Part shown: in pieces, positions 39,241-46,641 of the stretch | Layout: each line of letters begins with the position of its first letter | Position numbering within the stretch: position 1 is the stretch's first letter | Assembly (NCBI GenBank): GCA_016869975.1 | Contig: VGCZ01000019.1 | Location: 34,034 to 98,033 of the forward strand | Origin: Alphaproteobacteria bacterium | Lineage (GTDB): Bacteria > Pseudomonadota > Alphaproteobacteria > Reyranellales > Reyranellaceae | Direction: 5' to 3' | Length of the DNA: 64,000 nucleotides | Translations under genes and position numbers: made by a program | The notes under the pieces: model-generated | What the model was told of the DNA's origin: nothing | The model's database searches: none | Seen by the model: only the letters and a program-made list of their open reading frames with translations

Positions 39241-39344
39241 CTGTCGTCCTGAGCGCAGCGAGGGACCTCGCGGTGGCGCGGCCAGCCACCATGTCGCCGT
39301 GTGGCCGCAATAGCGCGAGATCCTTCGCTGCGCTCAGGATGACA
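39241..39344. repeat. Repeat, family B (about 104 bp)
   Basis: Terminal arms CTGTCGTCCTGAGCGCAGCG and CGCTGCGCTCAGGATGAC pair around an interior that also forms stems (GGTGGC...GCCACC). The terminal parts and the inner sequence CGCGAGATCCTTCGCT recur in the 106-bp copy at 57253-57358, so both are copies of one element that looks like a small non-autonomous mobile unit. Confidence 0.8.
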
Positions 39345-39379
39345 CCGACCTGTGAAACAATGACCGGAGGGTGTGTCTC

Positions 39380-40954
39380 ATGAAACTGCGTTGGCTGGCG
39401 GCGATGGCCGCGTCTTTCAGCGTCGCGTCGATGTGCGCGTCGGCGCAAACCCTGGTGAACATCCGCACCCAGGACGCGCCGAAGTACGATCCGCACAGCA
39501 ACACCTCAAGCGGCATGGGCCATCCCATGTTCATGATGGGCGACACGCTGGTGGCGCTCGACTGGGACCTCAAGACGCCGCGGCCGCTGCTGGCAAAGTC
39601 GTGGGACGTCTCCAAGGACGGCCTGACCTATACCTTCAAGCTGCGCGACGACGTGACGTTTTGCAGCGGCAAGAAGTTCACCGCCGCCGACGTGATCTAC
39701 TCGTTCAATCGTCTGGCCAATCCCGACGCCAAGTTCCCCTTCTACTGGCGGCTGGGCGAGATCGATACGCTGAGCGCGCCCGATCCCCACACGCTGGTCT
39801 ACAAGCTCAAGCGGCCGCACTCCGAGCTGCTGATCGACCTCACCAACTTCGCCGCCACCATCATCAACGAGGACAACGTCAAGGCGCTGGGCAGCGATTT
39901 CGGCGTCAAGGGCTTCGACGGCACCGGCCCGCTGTGCTGGGAATCGTGGGAGCCGCGCAAGGACCTCGTTCTGAAGCGCCACCCCGCCTACAAATGGGGC
40001 CCCGCCGGCATGTACAAGGATCCGGGGCCGGTGAAGTACGAGCGCATGATCTGGCGCATTGTGCCGGAGGAGACGACGCGCATGGCCGCGATGCTCGCCG
40101 GCCAGGCCGACTTCACGCACTGGGCGCCGCTGCAGGCGATCGACACGTTCAAGAAAGCACCCAACCTCGCGGTCTACGAGCCCGACAGCTTCTTCAGCAT
40201 GTCCTATTACGGGCTGAAGACGACGCGTGAGCACATGCAGGACAGGCGCGTGCGCGCGGCGATCAGTCATCTGATCGATCGCGACGAGGTCAACAAGGCG
40301 ATCTTCTTCGGCCAGGGCTATCCGGCGCGCGCGCTGGTGCACGAGAAGGCGCAGGACTTCAACCCGGCGACCCTCGATACGCTGAGCAAGCACGACCCCG
40401 CGCTGTCGGCGCGGCTGCTCGACGAAGCGGGCTGGAAGATGGGCGCCGACGGCTTCCGCTACAAGGACGGCAAGAAGCTCGAGCTGCTGCTGTACTCTTA
40501 CACCGTCGGTCAGAACCCCAAGCTCTCGGAAGTGCTGCAGGGCGCGGCGCGCAAGGTCGGCATCGACATCAAGATCCAGATGTGGGATCCGACGGTCTTC
40601 TTCCAGAAGATCGCGCAGCAGGATTACGACATCTGGACCTTGTCGGTGCCCTACACCTCGGCCGGCGACCAGATGTATCTCTACTACTATTCGAAGAACC
40701 GGCCGGTGCCGAACCGCATGATGTGGAACGATCCGGAGACCGATCGCCTGCTCGACGCCGGCCGCGGCGCCATCACCGAGGAGGCGCGGCGCGACGCGTA
40801 CTACAAGGTGCAGAAGCTGGTGCATGACGAGGCGCTGATGATCCCGCTGATCCACAGCCGCCTGCACCTGATCGCCAGGAAGTCGATCAAGAACGTGCGC
40901 GCCCACGGCAACTACGGCGCCGCGCTGTACAAGGGGTTGGACATCCAGCCCTAA
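39380..40954 (+). CDS. Periplasmic peptide-type substrate-binding protein (SBP family 5)
   Basis: A 524-residue binding protein. The ATG at 39380 is ten bases after GGAGGG; a GTG at 39371 is too close. The signal peptide is MKLRWLAAMAASFSVASMCASAQ. The core has KSWDVSKDGLTYTFKLRDDVTFCSGKKFTAADVIYSFNRL and the RRVRAAISHLIDRDEVNKAIFFG block. No permease or ATPase is adjacent, making it the second orphan binding protein here. Its divergence from the two others suggests a different ligand. Confidence 0.92.
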   Translation: MKLRWLAAMAASFSVASMCASAQTLVNIRTQDAPKYDPHSNTSSGMGHPMFMMGDTLVALDWDLKTPRPLLAKSWDVSKDGLTYTFKLRDDVTFCSGKKFTAADVIYSFNRLANPDAKFPFYWRLGEIDTLSAPDPHTLVYKLKRPHSELLIDLTNFAATIINEDNVKALGSDFGVKGFDGTGPLCWESWEPRKDLVLKRHPAYKWGPAGMYKDPGPVKYERMIWRIVPEETTRMAAMLAGQADFTHWAPLQAIDTFKKAPNLAVYEPDSFFSMSYYGLKTTREHMQDRRVRAAISHLIDRDEVNKAIFFGQGYPARALVHEKAQDFNPATLDTLSKHDPALSARLLDEAGWKMGADGFRYKDGKKLELLLYSYTVGQNPKLSEVLQGAARKVGIDIKIQMWDPTVFFQKIAQQDYDIWTLSVPYTSAGDQMYLYYYSKNRPVPNRMMWNDPETDRLLDAGRGAITEEARRDAYYKVQKLVHDEALMIPLIHSRLHLIARKSIKNVRAHGNYGAALYKGLDIQP

Positions 40955-40997
40955 GAGCCGATCCGGAAAGAAATCGATACGTCGTTTCTTCCCAAAA

Positions 40998-41657
40998 CTA
41001 CTCGCGAGCGACGTCGCTGTTCGACTGTCTTGGCGTTTTGGCGAGAGCTTCGCGGAAGCCTCGCTTCGCGTCCGCAGTGAGACAGGGTAGCAATAGCGCG
41101 AAGTGATGCTGGATTCCGCGCTCCTGGTCACGCCAGGTGATCTCTGCGCGTCCTTCGAATTCGCTCAAATAGTCCATCCAGTATCGACTCACGATCCAGA
41201 TCGAGCACGCAAGGGCACGCAGGTCCGGCACCGCATCGCGCCGAAACATGCCAGCGGCGTCTATCCGTTCGAAAAGACCCTGTAGTTCGTCAAAATCCGC
41301 CCTGAGCCCCGACTCTGGATTGTGGACGTCGATGCCCATGGCAAACTGAGTTCGATCCCGGAACAAAAACCGGTGATTCCAGGTCAGATTCATCGCGAAC
41401 AGCAGATGCTCGACGTAGTCCTCTGCAATATTGCCGGGGCGCAGGTTTTCGCGCCGCGCCCGCGCGAGCCGGCGGGCATCGGTCTCGATTTGCATGGCGA
41501 GATCGCGCTTCGTCGGGAAGTGATAGGTCAGGTTGCCCTGAGAAATACCAACCTCGGCCGCTATCTCGTTCAGCGACGTGGCTGCATAACCCTTGGCATT
41601 GAAGAGCCGCCGGCCGGCTTCGGCTATTCGATCCGAAGTCGATGTTCGTGCGCCCAT
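40998..41657 (-). CDS. TetR family transcriptional regulator
   Basis: A 219-residue repressor-type regulator. The N-terminal helix-turn-helix is classical (RRLFNAKGYAATSLNEIAAEVGISQGNLTYHFPTKRDL, about 15-55). The C-terminal part is all-helical and would hold the ligand pocket. The ATG at 41657 follows GGAAG. It diverges from a GMC oxidoreductase gene, and two tandem palindromic operators lie between them, overlapping its own promoter. It therefore very probably controls itself and the oxidoreductase. The ligand is presumably the oxidoreductase substrate or product. Confidence 0.92.
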   Translation of the reverse strand: MGARTSTSDRIAEAGRRLFNAKGYAATSLNEIAAEVGISQGNLTYHFPTKRDLAMQIETDARRLARARRENLRPGNIAEDYVEHLLFAMNLTWNHRFLFRDRTQFAMGIDVHNPESGLRADFDELQGLFERIDAAGMFRRDAVPDLRALACSIWIVSRYWMDYLSEFEGRAEITWRDQERGIQHHFALLLPCLTADAKRGFREALAKTPRQSNSDVARE

Positions 41658-41698
41658 GCTTGCTTCCGTGACGATTGTCAAAGTCTCGACTTGACGAT

Positions 41699-41736
41699 CT
41701 AGGTTATACAACCTAACACTAGGTCAAGCAACCTAA
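41699..41736. promoter_or_regulatory. Two tandem TetR-type operators, 20 bp apart
   Basis: Site 1 (41700-41715) is the inverted repeat TAGGTT-ATAC-AACCTA with perfect 6-base arms. Site 2 (41720-41735) is TAGGTC-AAGC-AACCTA with one arm mismatch. Their centres are exactly 20 bp apart, two helical turns, so two dimers would bind one face of the DNA. Both sites fall between the divergent starts of the TetR gene and the GMC gene. Confidence 0.85.
41703..41731 (-). promoter_or_regulatory. Probable sigma70 promoter of the TetR gene
   Basis: On the minus strand TTGCTT (41731-41726) and TATAAC (41708-41703) are separated by exactly 17 bases, a normal -35/-10 arrangement, about 45 bases from the start codon. 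Both boxes lie inside the two operators, which would give simple autorepression. A weaker plus-strand candidate for the GMC gene is TTGACG (41691) with TAACAC 17 bases later. Confidence 0.6.
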
Positions 41737-41773
41737 TCGAGTGTTCCGGCTGCCGTCGCATGGAGATCCCGGG

Positions 41774-43255
41774 ATGAAATCGGCTTCGAAGCACATTGTT
41801 GTCGTCGGTGGCGGCACGGCAGGATCGGTTCTCGCCGCGCGACTGAGCGAAGATCCGGGCCTGAACGTCACAGTGCTCGAGATCGGCGCCGATGATGACG
41901 CCTATGGCGACGGCATTCTGGATCCCGCACGGGCTCCCGAGGCGTGGCTTGGCATGCAGCCCGTCGCGGCGACTCCGATGTTGAATGGGTCCGGCGTAAT
42001 CCCGATGATACAGGGCCGCATGCTGGGTGGAACCTCCGCGGTGAACGGCCTCGCGACCCTTCGTGGATTGCCGGAAGACTATGACGGCTGGGCCGCGGCC
42101 GGTCTTTCAGGCTGGGGATGGGACGACGTCGTAGACACATTCATCGCCGCCGAAACCGATCAGGATTTCGGGCCATCGTCCATTCACGGCGATCGCGGCC
42201 CACTTCCCGTTAGGCGCTGGCGCAGGGAAGAAATGGGGCGGGCCCAATTGGCCTTCTATGATGGCATGGTGGAGCTGGGTACCCGAACGGTCGATGACAT
42301 CAACGACCCGCGCCAGTTACCGGGCCTTGGAATTTTTCCTGTGACCATAGACGGCGGTGCCAACCGGGTGACGACCAGTCGCGCCTATCTGACATCGCAG
42401 GTCCGCGCCCGCAAGAATCTGACGATCCGAACGCAAACAGAGGTGAAGACGCTCATCGTGGACAAGCGCCGTGCCAGAGGCGTGGTCCTTTCGACGGGCG
42501 AAGCTGTCGAGGCCGACGAAGTGGTCATCGCGGCTGGTGCGCTTTGGACGCCGAACCTGCTGATGCGGTCCGGGATCGGCCCGGGCGATCATCTGGCGGA
42601 CCATGGCATTTCCGCAATCGTGGATTTGCCGGTCGGCAAGACCATGAGCGACCACATTGGTCCTGGACTACGGTACAGGCATACCGGACCGCGAGGGGGA
42701 ACGGCCGGGCCCGCGCAGTCCTTGCTGATCGGCGCATCGAATGGCGTGGAGATCGACTATCACGCCTTCCCGATCGCGCCGTCGTCGCGGAGCGGATCGA
42801 GCAAGTTCGTGATCGCGGTTTTCCTGCTTCGCTCGTCCGGCCTGGGAAGTGTCCGACTCGGTGAGAAACCCGGCGATGGTCCGATCGTGACGGCGCCTCC
42901 GTTGCCGCACGACGCGAATGAGAGACTGCATCATGCGTTCAAGCGCATCGCGGCCTGGGAGACCTCAGCCGCAGCCAAATCGATCGGGTGCACGCCCATA
43001 GAGCCCCTGGACCTCAACACACGGGACGCGCCCGCGATCGCGCGCGAGCGTTACACCATCAGCTATGGCCACATGGTCGGCACCTGTCCCATGGGAACCG
43101 TGCTGGACGCCGATTGTCGCGTTCTAGGTGTTGAAGGGCTGCGTGTCGCGGACGCCTCCGTGATGCCGACCATTCCCTCCGGCAACACATACTTGGGCTG
43201 CGTGATGGTGGCCGAACGGATCGCCAGAAAAATGCTGGCGCAAGGGCGGGGCTGA
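41774..43255 (+). CDS. GMC family FAD-dependent oxidoreductase
   Basis: A 493-residue alcohol-oxidising flavoprotein, shorter and quite different from the GMC enzyme at 27162. FAD-binding is HIVVVGGGTAGSVLAARLSED; GMC signatures are GRMLGGTSAVNGLATLRG and GALWTPNLLMRSGIG. The active-site pair is His in GHMVGTCPMGTV and Asn in PSGNTYLGCVMVAERIA. The ATG at 41774 has GGAGA upstream. Its G+C content is visibly lower than the catabolic genes around it, as is that of the TetR gene, so the pair may have moved in together. It is the presumed target of the TetR regulator. Confidence 0.91.
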   Translation: MKSASKHIVVVGGGTAGSVLAARLSEDPGLNVTVLEIGADDDAYGDGILDPARAPEAWLGMQPVAATPMLNGSGVIPMIQGRMLGGTSAVNGLATLRGLPEDYDGWAAAGLSGWGWDDVVDTFIAAETDQDFGPSSIHGDRGPLPVRRWRREEMGRAQLAFYDGMVELGTRTVDDINDPRQLPGLGIFPVTIDGGANRVTTSRAYLTSQVRARKNLTIRTQTEVKTLIVDKRRARGVVLSTGEAVEADEVVIAAGALWTPNLLMRSGIGPGDHLADHGISAIVDLPVGKTMSDHIGPGLRYRHTGPRGGTAGPAQSLLIGASNGVEIDYHAFPIAPSSRSGSSKFVIAVFLLRSSGLGSVRLGEKPGDGPIVTAPPLPHDANERLHHAFKRIAAWETSAAAKSIGCTPIEPLDLNTRDAPAIARERYTISYGHMVGTCPMGTVLDADCRVLGVEGLRVADASVMPTIPSGNTYLGCVMVAERIARKMLAQGRG

Positions 43256-43422
43256 GCCACGACCGATGCTGATGGCGCTACTGGATCACCCGGGCCGGGA
43301 TTGCCGAGGACGTCGGCTGTCATCGACGTCTTTTGGTCGTTCAGACGCCCTGACTCGTATTTGGTCACTCCGGATCTCTTGCGTCTTCGAAGCGACTGAC
43401 AAGAAGCGCCCGCGCTACATCC
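43256..43422. other. Intergenic stretch without recognisable genes
   Basis: This is the left part of a 450-base gene-free gap (43256-43705). I see no supported open reading frame, RNA or operator here. The right part of the gap holds a GST remnant and a family-B repeat, listed separately. Confidence 0.5.
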
Positions 43423-43587
43423 TCATGGACGCGCGACGGGGTCGGCGGATATGACGGCCGAGCCGGGGTGTTCCTTCTCAAGCTGAAGGATCATCGGTGT
43501 ACTGTCGGTCATCCAGCGGCTGTCATCGCGCTCCACGATCGGCACCTGGATCGCGCCGACCTTGGCTCGGCTCCAAGAAGCCCCCCG
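43423..43587 (-). pseudogene. Fragment of a glutathione S-transferase-like gene
   Basis: Read on the minus strand, 43587 to 43423 gives about 54 codons without a start, containing KVGAIQVPIVERDDSRWMTD and STPMILQLEKEHPGSAVISADP before a TGA. This matches the end of the thioredoxin-like N-terminal domain of bacterial glutathione S-transferases (conserved Val-Pro and Asp-Ser/Thr-Thr/Ser-Pro glutathione-contact residues). The beginning and the entire C-terminal helical domain are missing. The upstream end is cut exactly where a family-B repeat begins, suggesting that insertion or recombination there broke the gene. Confidence 0.6.
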
Positions 43588-43687
43588 TCATTCTCGGAGC
43601 CCTCCGCGGCCCCTGAAGCGCAGCGAGGAATCTCCCACCGACAAAGACTCCGCTTCCGGGAGATTCCTCGCTACGCTCGGCATGACG
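43587..43687. repeat. Repeat, family B (diverged copy)
   Basis: Begins GTCATTCTCGGAGC and ends CTCGGCATGAC, with the inner arms GCGCAGCGAGGAATCTCCC and GGGAGATTCCTCGCTACGC pairing across the middle. It differs from other copies (GGAATC for GGGATC). It lies immediately before the ribosome site of the acyl-CoA-dehydrogenase-like gene and against the broken edge of the GST remnant. Confidence 0.75.
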
Positions 43688-43705
43688 GTTCTCCGGAGAC
43701 ACGTC

Positions 43706-44881
43706 ATGGACGACCTACCCCGACCGCCTATCGACCCGCTCGCGCGGGCACGTGATCTGTCGGGGCGGCTCGCCGCTTCCGCCGATGAGATCGAGCGCAC
43801 GCAACGCATCCCCGAGCCGCTGCTGTCGGCGATCCACGACGCGCGCCTGCCGCGCATGCTGCTGCCCAGGGCCTACGGTGGTGACGAGGTCGAGCCCTGG
43901 GTCTACCTGCGCACGATCGAGGAGATAGCCAAGCACGACGGCTCGGTGGCCTGGAACCTCTTCGTCGCCAACAGCTCGGCCCTGATCGCGCCGTTCCTGC
44001 CGCCGCAGACCGCGCGCACGATCTACAGCGATCCCCGCACCATCATCGCCTGGGGTCCACCCACCGCCCAGCGCGCGACGGCGGTCGAGGGCGGCTACAT
44101 CGTCAAGGGCCGCTGGGACTTCGCGTCGGGCTGCCGCCAGGCCAACTGGATGGGCGCGCATTGCCAGGTCGCCGAGCCCGACGGCTCGCTGCGCCTCAAT
44201 CGCTGGGGCCGGCCCACCATCCGCACCCTGCTCTTCCCCGCGGCGCAGGCGACCCTCATCCACACCTGGGACGTGATCGGCCTGCGCGGCACGGCCAGCG
44301 ACTCCTACACCGTCGACGACGTCTTCGTGCCCGAGGCCTTCAGCTCGACGCGTGAGGATCCGTCACTGCGCCTGGTGCGCGGGCCGCTCTACGCCTTCAC
44401 GCAGCAAGGCCTCTATGCAGTCGGCGTCGCCGGCGTCGCCATGGGCCTGGCGCGCGCCATGCACGAGGCGTTCGTCAGCCTCGCCAAGGAGAAAGCCCCC
44501 CGCAATGTCGGCCGCCTCGCCGACAGCGCGACGATCCAGGACAAGGTGGCGCGCACCCGCGCCGAGCTCGACGCGGCGCGCGCCTATCTGGTCGAGACCT
44601 TGAAGGACATCTACGCCCAAGCCGACGACATCGAGCCGATCGACACGCCCGGGCGCGCCCGCGTTCGGCTGGCCTGCGCGCACGCCATCACGACCTCGGA
44701 GTCGGCGGCCGACTGGTGCTACAAGGCCGCCGGCACCAGCGCCATCTTCCTCGGCAGCGCCTTCGAACGCCGCTGGCGCGACCTGCACACGGTGTCACAA
44801 CAGATCCAGTCCCGCGCCCAGCATTTCGAGCAAGTGGGCCAGATCCTGCTCGATGTCGAGCAGCCGGGGATTTTCTACTGA
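43706..44881 (+). CDS. Acyl-CoA dehydrogenase-fold flavoprotein (HpaB/HsaA-like monooxygenase type)
   Basis: A 391-residue protein with the acyl-CoA dehydrogenase fold but without the C-terminal Glu-Gly-Thr catalytic motif of true dehydrogenases. Its features (IPEPLLSAIHDARLPRMLLPRAYGGDEVEP, GSVAWNLFVANSSALI, VKGRWDFASGCRQANWMGAHC, GLRGTASDSYTVDDVFVP, and the terminal FLGSAFERRWRDLHTVSQQ) are those of flavin-dependent monooxygenases such as HsaA, DszC and related hydroxylases, which receive reduced flavin from a separate reductase. The ATG at 43706 follows GGAGAC. The substrate is unknown. Oxygenation rather than dehydrogenation is my preferred reading. Confidence 0.85.
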   Translation: MDDLPRPPIDPLARARDLSGRLAASADEIERTQRIPEPLLSAIHDARLPRMLLPRAYGGDEVEPWVYLRTIEEIAKHDGSVAWNLFVANSSALIAPFLPPQTARTIYSDPRTIIAWGPPTAQRATAVEGGYIVKGRWDFASGCRQANWMGAHCQVAEPDGSLRLNRWGRPTIRTLLFPAAQATLIHTWDVIGLRGTASDSYTVDDVFVPEAFSSTREDPSLRLVRGPLYAFTQQGLYAVGVAGVAMGLARAMHEAFVSLAKEKAPRNVGRLADSATIQDKVARTRAELDAARAYLVETLKDIYAQADDIEPIDTPGRARVRLACAHAITTSESAADWCYKAAGTSAIFLGSAFERRWRDLHTVSQQIQSRAQHFEQVGQILLDVEQPGIFY

Positions 44882-44885
44882 GCGG

Positions 44886-46295
44886 CTACAGCGCCGGCAC
44901 CCGCGCGTGCCAGTCCGTGTCGCGTTGATAGGCGTCGGCCGCGGACAGGACGCGCGCTTCGGCGAAGGGGCGACCGGCGAGTTGCAGGCCGATCGGCAGG
45001 CCGCGGTCATCGAAGCCGCAGGGCACGCTGGCCGTCGGCAGGCCGAGATAGTTGAACGGCCGCGTGTTGGCGGATACCGCCATGCAGCGCTGCCAATTCG
45101 TGGCGTCCGCATCGACATCGGTCTCGGCCAGGGTCGGCACGCGGGTGCGCAGCGTGGGCGTCGCCACCAGGTCGAAGCGATCGAGCGCTTCGGCGCAGAA
45201 TTGGCGCAGCAGCGGCCCGCGCCGCGACTGCGCCTCGACATACAGATGGCCGGGAACGGCGTAGCCGCCGAACAACCGCGCGGACAGCAGGATGGAATAG
45301 TCGGCGGCGTGCTCGCGCATCCAATTGGCGTGGATCGCCGCGGCCTCGACCCGGCTGCACAGCGCCACGTAGGCGGCGACGGCGCGTAGCGACGGCGCCG
45401 AGACCCGCTCGACCGTCGCGCCTCGCGCCTTCAGCACATCCAGCGCGCGGTCGAAGGCCCGCACCACGATGTCGTCGGCGCCATCGAAGAAATACTGCTG
45501 CGGCACGGCGATGCGCAGGCCGCGGATGTCGCCCGTCAGTGCCGCCTCGTAGTTGGGCACCGGCTCGTTGGACGATGTCGGGTCGCGCGGATCGGCGCCG
45601 GCGGTGACGCGCAGGAAGCGCGCGGCGTCGCGCGCCGTGCGCGTCAGCGGGCCGACATTGTCCATGGTGAAGGACAGCGGCATCGCACCGGCGCGCGACA
45701 CGCGGGTTTGCGTGCCCTTGATGCCGGTCACGCCGCAGATCGTCGCCGGCAGGCGGATCGACCCGCCGGTATCCGATCCCAGCGCGGCGTAGAAGAACCG
45801 CGCGGCGACTCCCGCACCGGAGCCCGAGGACGAACCGCCCGTGCAGTAGGGCAGGTTCCAGGGGTTGTGGCAGTCGCCGAAATGGACGTTGTGGCCGGTC
45901 GGGTTTTGCGCGAACTCGGCCATGTTGAGCGTGCCCATGTCAACGGCGCCCGCGTCGTCGAGGCGCCGCAGCACCGTCGCGGTGAGCTTCGGTCGGAAAT
46001 CCTTGCGGATCCTGGAGCCACAGCTGCTCACCTTGCCGGCACGGTAATACATGTCCTTGTGCATCATCGGCACGCCGGCGAGCGGACCCAGGACCGCGCC
46101 CGAAGCCCGTGCCTTGTCGACAGCGGCGGCGGCCTCCAGCGCTTCAGCCTTGTCCAGGCGGATGACGGCGTTCACCTGGCCGCCATGCGCGGCGATGCGG
46201 GCAAGGCAGGCTTCGACCAGCGCGACCGACGTGACCTCGCCGCGCTTCACGGCGTCGGCGGCCTCGATCATGGAGAGGTTGGTCAGCGCGCTCAT
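44886..46295 (-). CDS. Amidase signature family hydrolase (GatA/AtzE-like)
   Basis: A 469-residue amidase with the complete triad: Lys in VPMMHKDMYYRAGK, the loop TGGSSSGSGAGVAA, and the nucleophile in GSDTGGSIRLPA. The N-terminal helix (LSMIEAADAVKRGEVTSVALVEACLARI) is typical of GatA-like enzymes. Its ATG overlaps the stop of a 68-residue gene (ATGA) that resembles GatC/AtzG small subunits, so a two-subunit enzyme is likely. It is the last gene of a minus-strand run with a serine hydrolase and an LLM oxidoreductase. The substrate is an amide of unknown kind. Confidence 0.93.
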   Translation of the reverse strand: MSALTNLSMIEAADAVKRGEVTSVALVEACLARIAAHGGQVNAVIRLDKAEALEAAAAVDKARASGAVLGPLAGVPMMHKDMYYRAGKVSSCGSRIRKDFRPKLTATVLRRLDDAGAVDMGTLNMAEFAQNPTGHNVHFGDCHNPWNLPYCTGGSSSGSGAGVAARFFYAALGSDTGGSIRLPATICGVTGIKGTQTRVSRAGAMPLSFTMDNVGPLTRTARDAARFLRVTAGADPRDPTSSNEPVPNYEAALTGDIRGLRIAVPQQYFFDGADDIVVRAFDRALDVLKARGATVERVSAPSLRAVAAYVALCSRVEAAAIHANWMREHAADYSILLSARLFGGYAVPGHLYVEAQSRRGPLLRQFCAEALDRFDLVATPTLRTRVPTLAETDVDADATNWQRCMAVSANTRPFNYLGLPTASVPCGFDDRGLPIGLQLAGRPFAEARVLSAADAYQRDTDWHARVPAL

Positions 46296-46498
46296 CGCGC
46301 CGGCTCCTTCTCGGCCTGTAGCGCGGCGTCGAAGGAGGACGGCTCGTCCTCGAAGACCAGCGTCCCGCGGAGCGCGGCGAGTTCCTTGAGCAGGCCGGGA
46401 AAGTCGGACAGGCCGACTTCGGCGGCCTCATTCGGGCATTCCACGCCGCTCCAGTCGCGAATGGACTGCTTGAGCTTATCGGCGAATTCGGGCGGCAT
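46292..46498 (-). CDS. Small GatC/AtzG-like amidase accessory protein
   Basis: A 68-residue protein starting MPPEFADKLKQSIRDW (ATG 46498, nine bases after GGAG; ATGs at 46507 and 46528 are alternatives). It has two predicted helices (PEFADKLKQSIRDWSG, FPGLLKELAALRG) followed by an acidic extended tail EDEPSSFDAAL. This is the shape of GatC and of the AtzG protein that binds the amidase AtzE, where the tail wraps around the large subunit. Coupling to the amidase gene by a 4-base overlap supports complex formation. Sequence identity to these families is not obvious by eye, so the assignment rests on shape and context. Confidence 0.62.
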   Translation of the reverse strand: MPPEFADKLKQSIRDWSGVECPNEAAEVGLSDFPGLLKELAALRGTLVFEDEPSSFDAALQAEKEPAR

Positions 46499-46621
46499 CG
46501 GCGGCATCTCCGGCGTCGGGTGCCGCATTATGGCGCGGGCGGCGGAGGGTACGCAAAGCGATCCTCGACTCCCTGGCGATGACACCGCACGCAAAGCGGA
46601 GCAGCCGAGTTCTCTACTGAC

Positions 46622-46641
46622 GCTGGGGGCGCACCCCCAGC
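46622..46641. terminator. Short GC hairpin after the serine hydrolase gene
   Basis: Perfect 8-base arms GCTGGGGG and CCCCCAGC with a 4-base loop. It directly follows the serine hydrolase gene on the minus strand, touching its stop codon. It has no T-run, so it may only pause transcription or stabilise mRNA before the small gene. Confidence 0.4.

Noticed and set aside
43706..44881. A standard acyl-CoA dehydrogenase call
   Set aside because: The C-terminal Glu-Gly-Thr catalytic block is missing and the sequence fits flavin-dependent monooxygenases of the same fold better.
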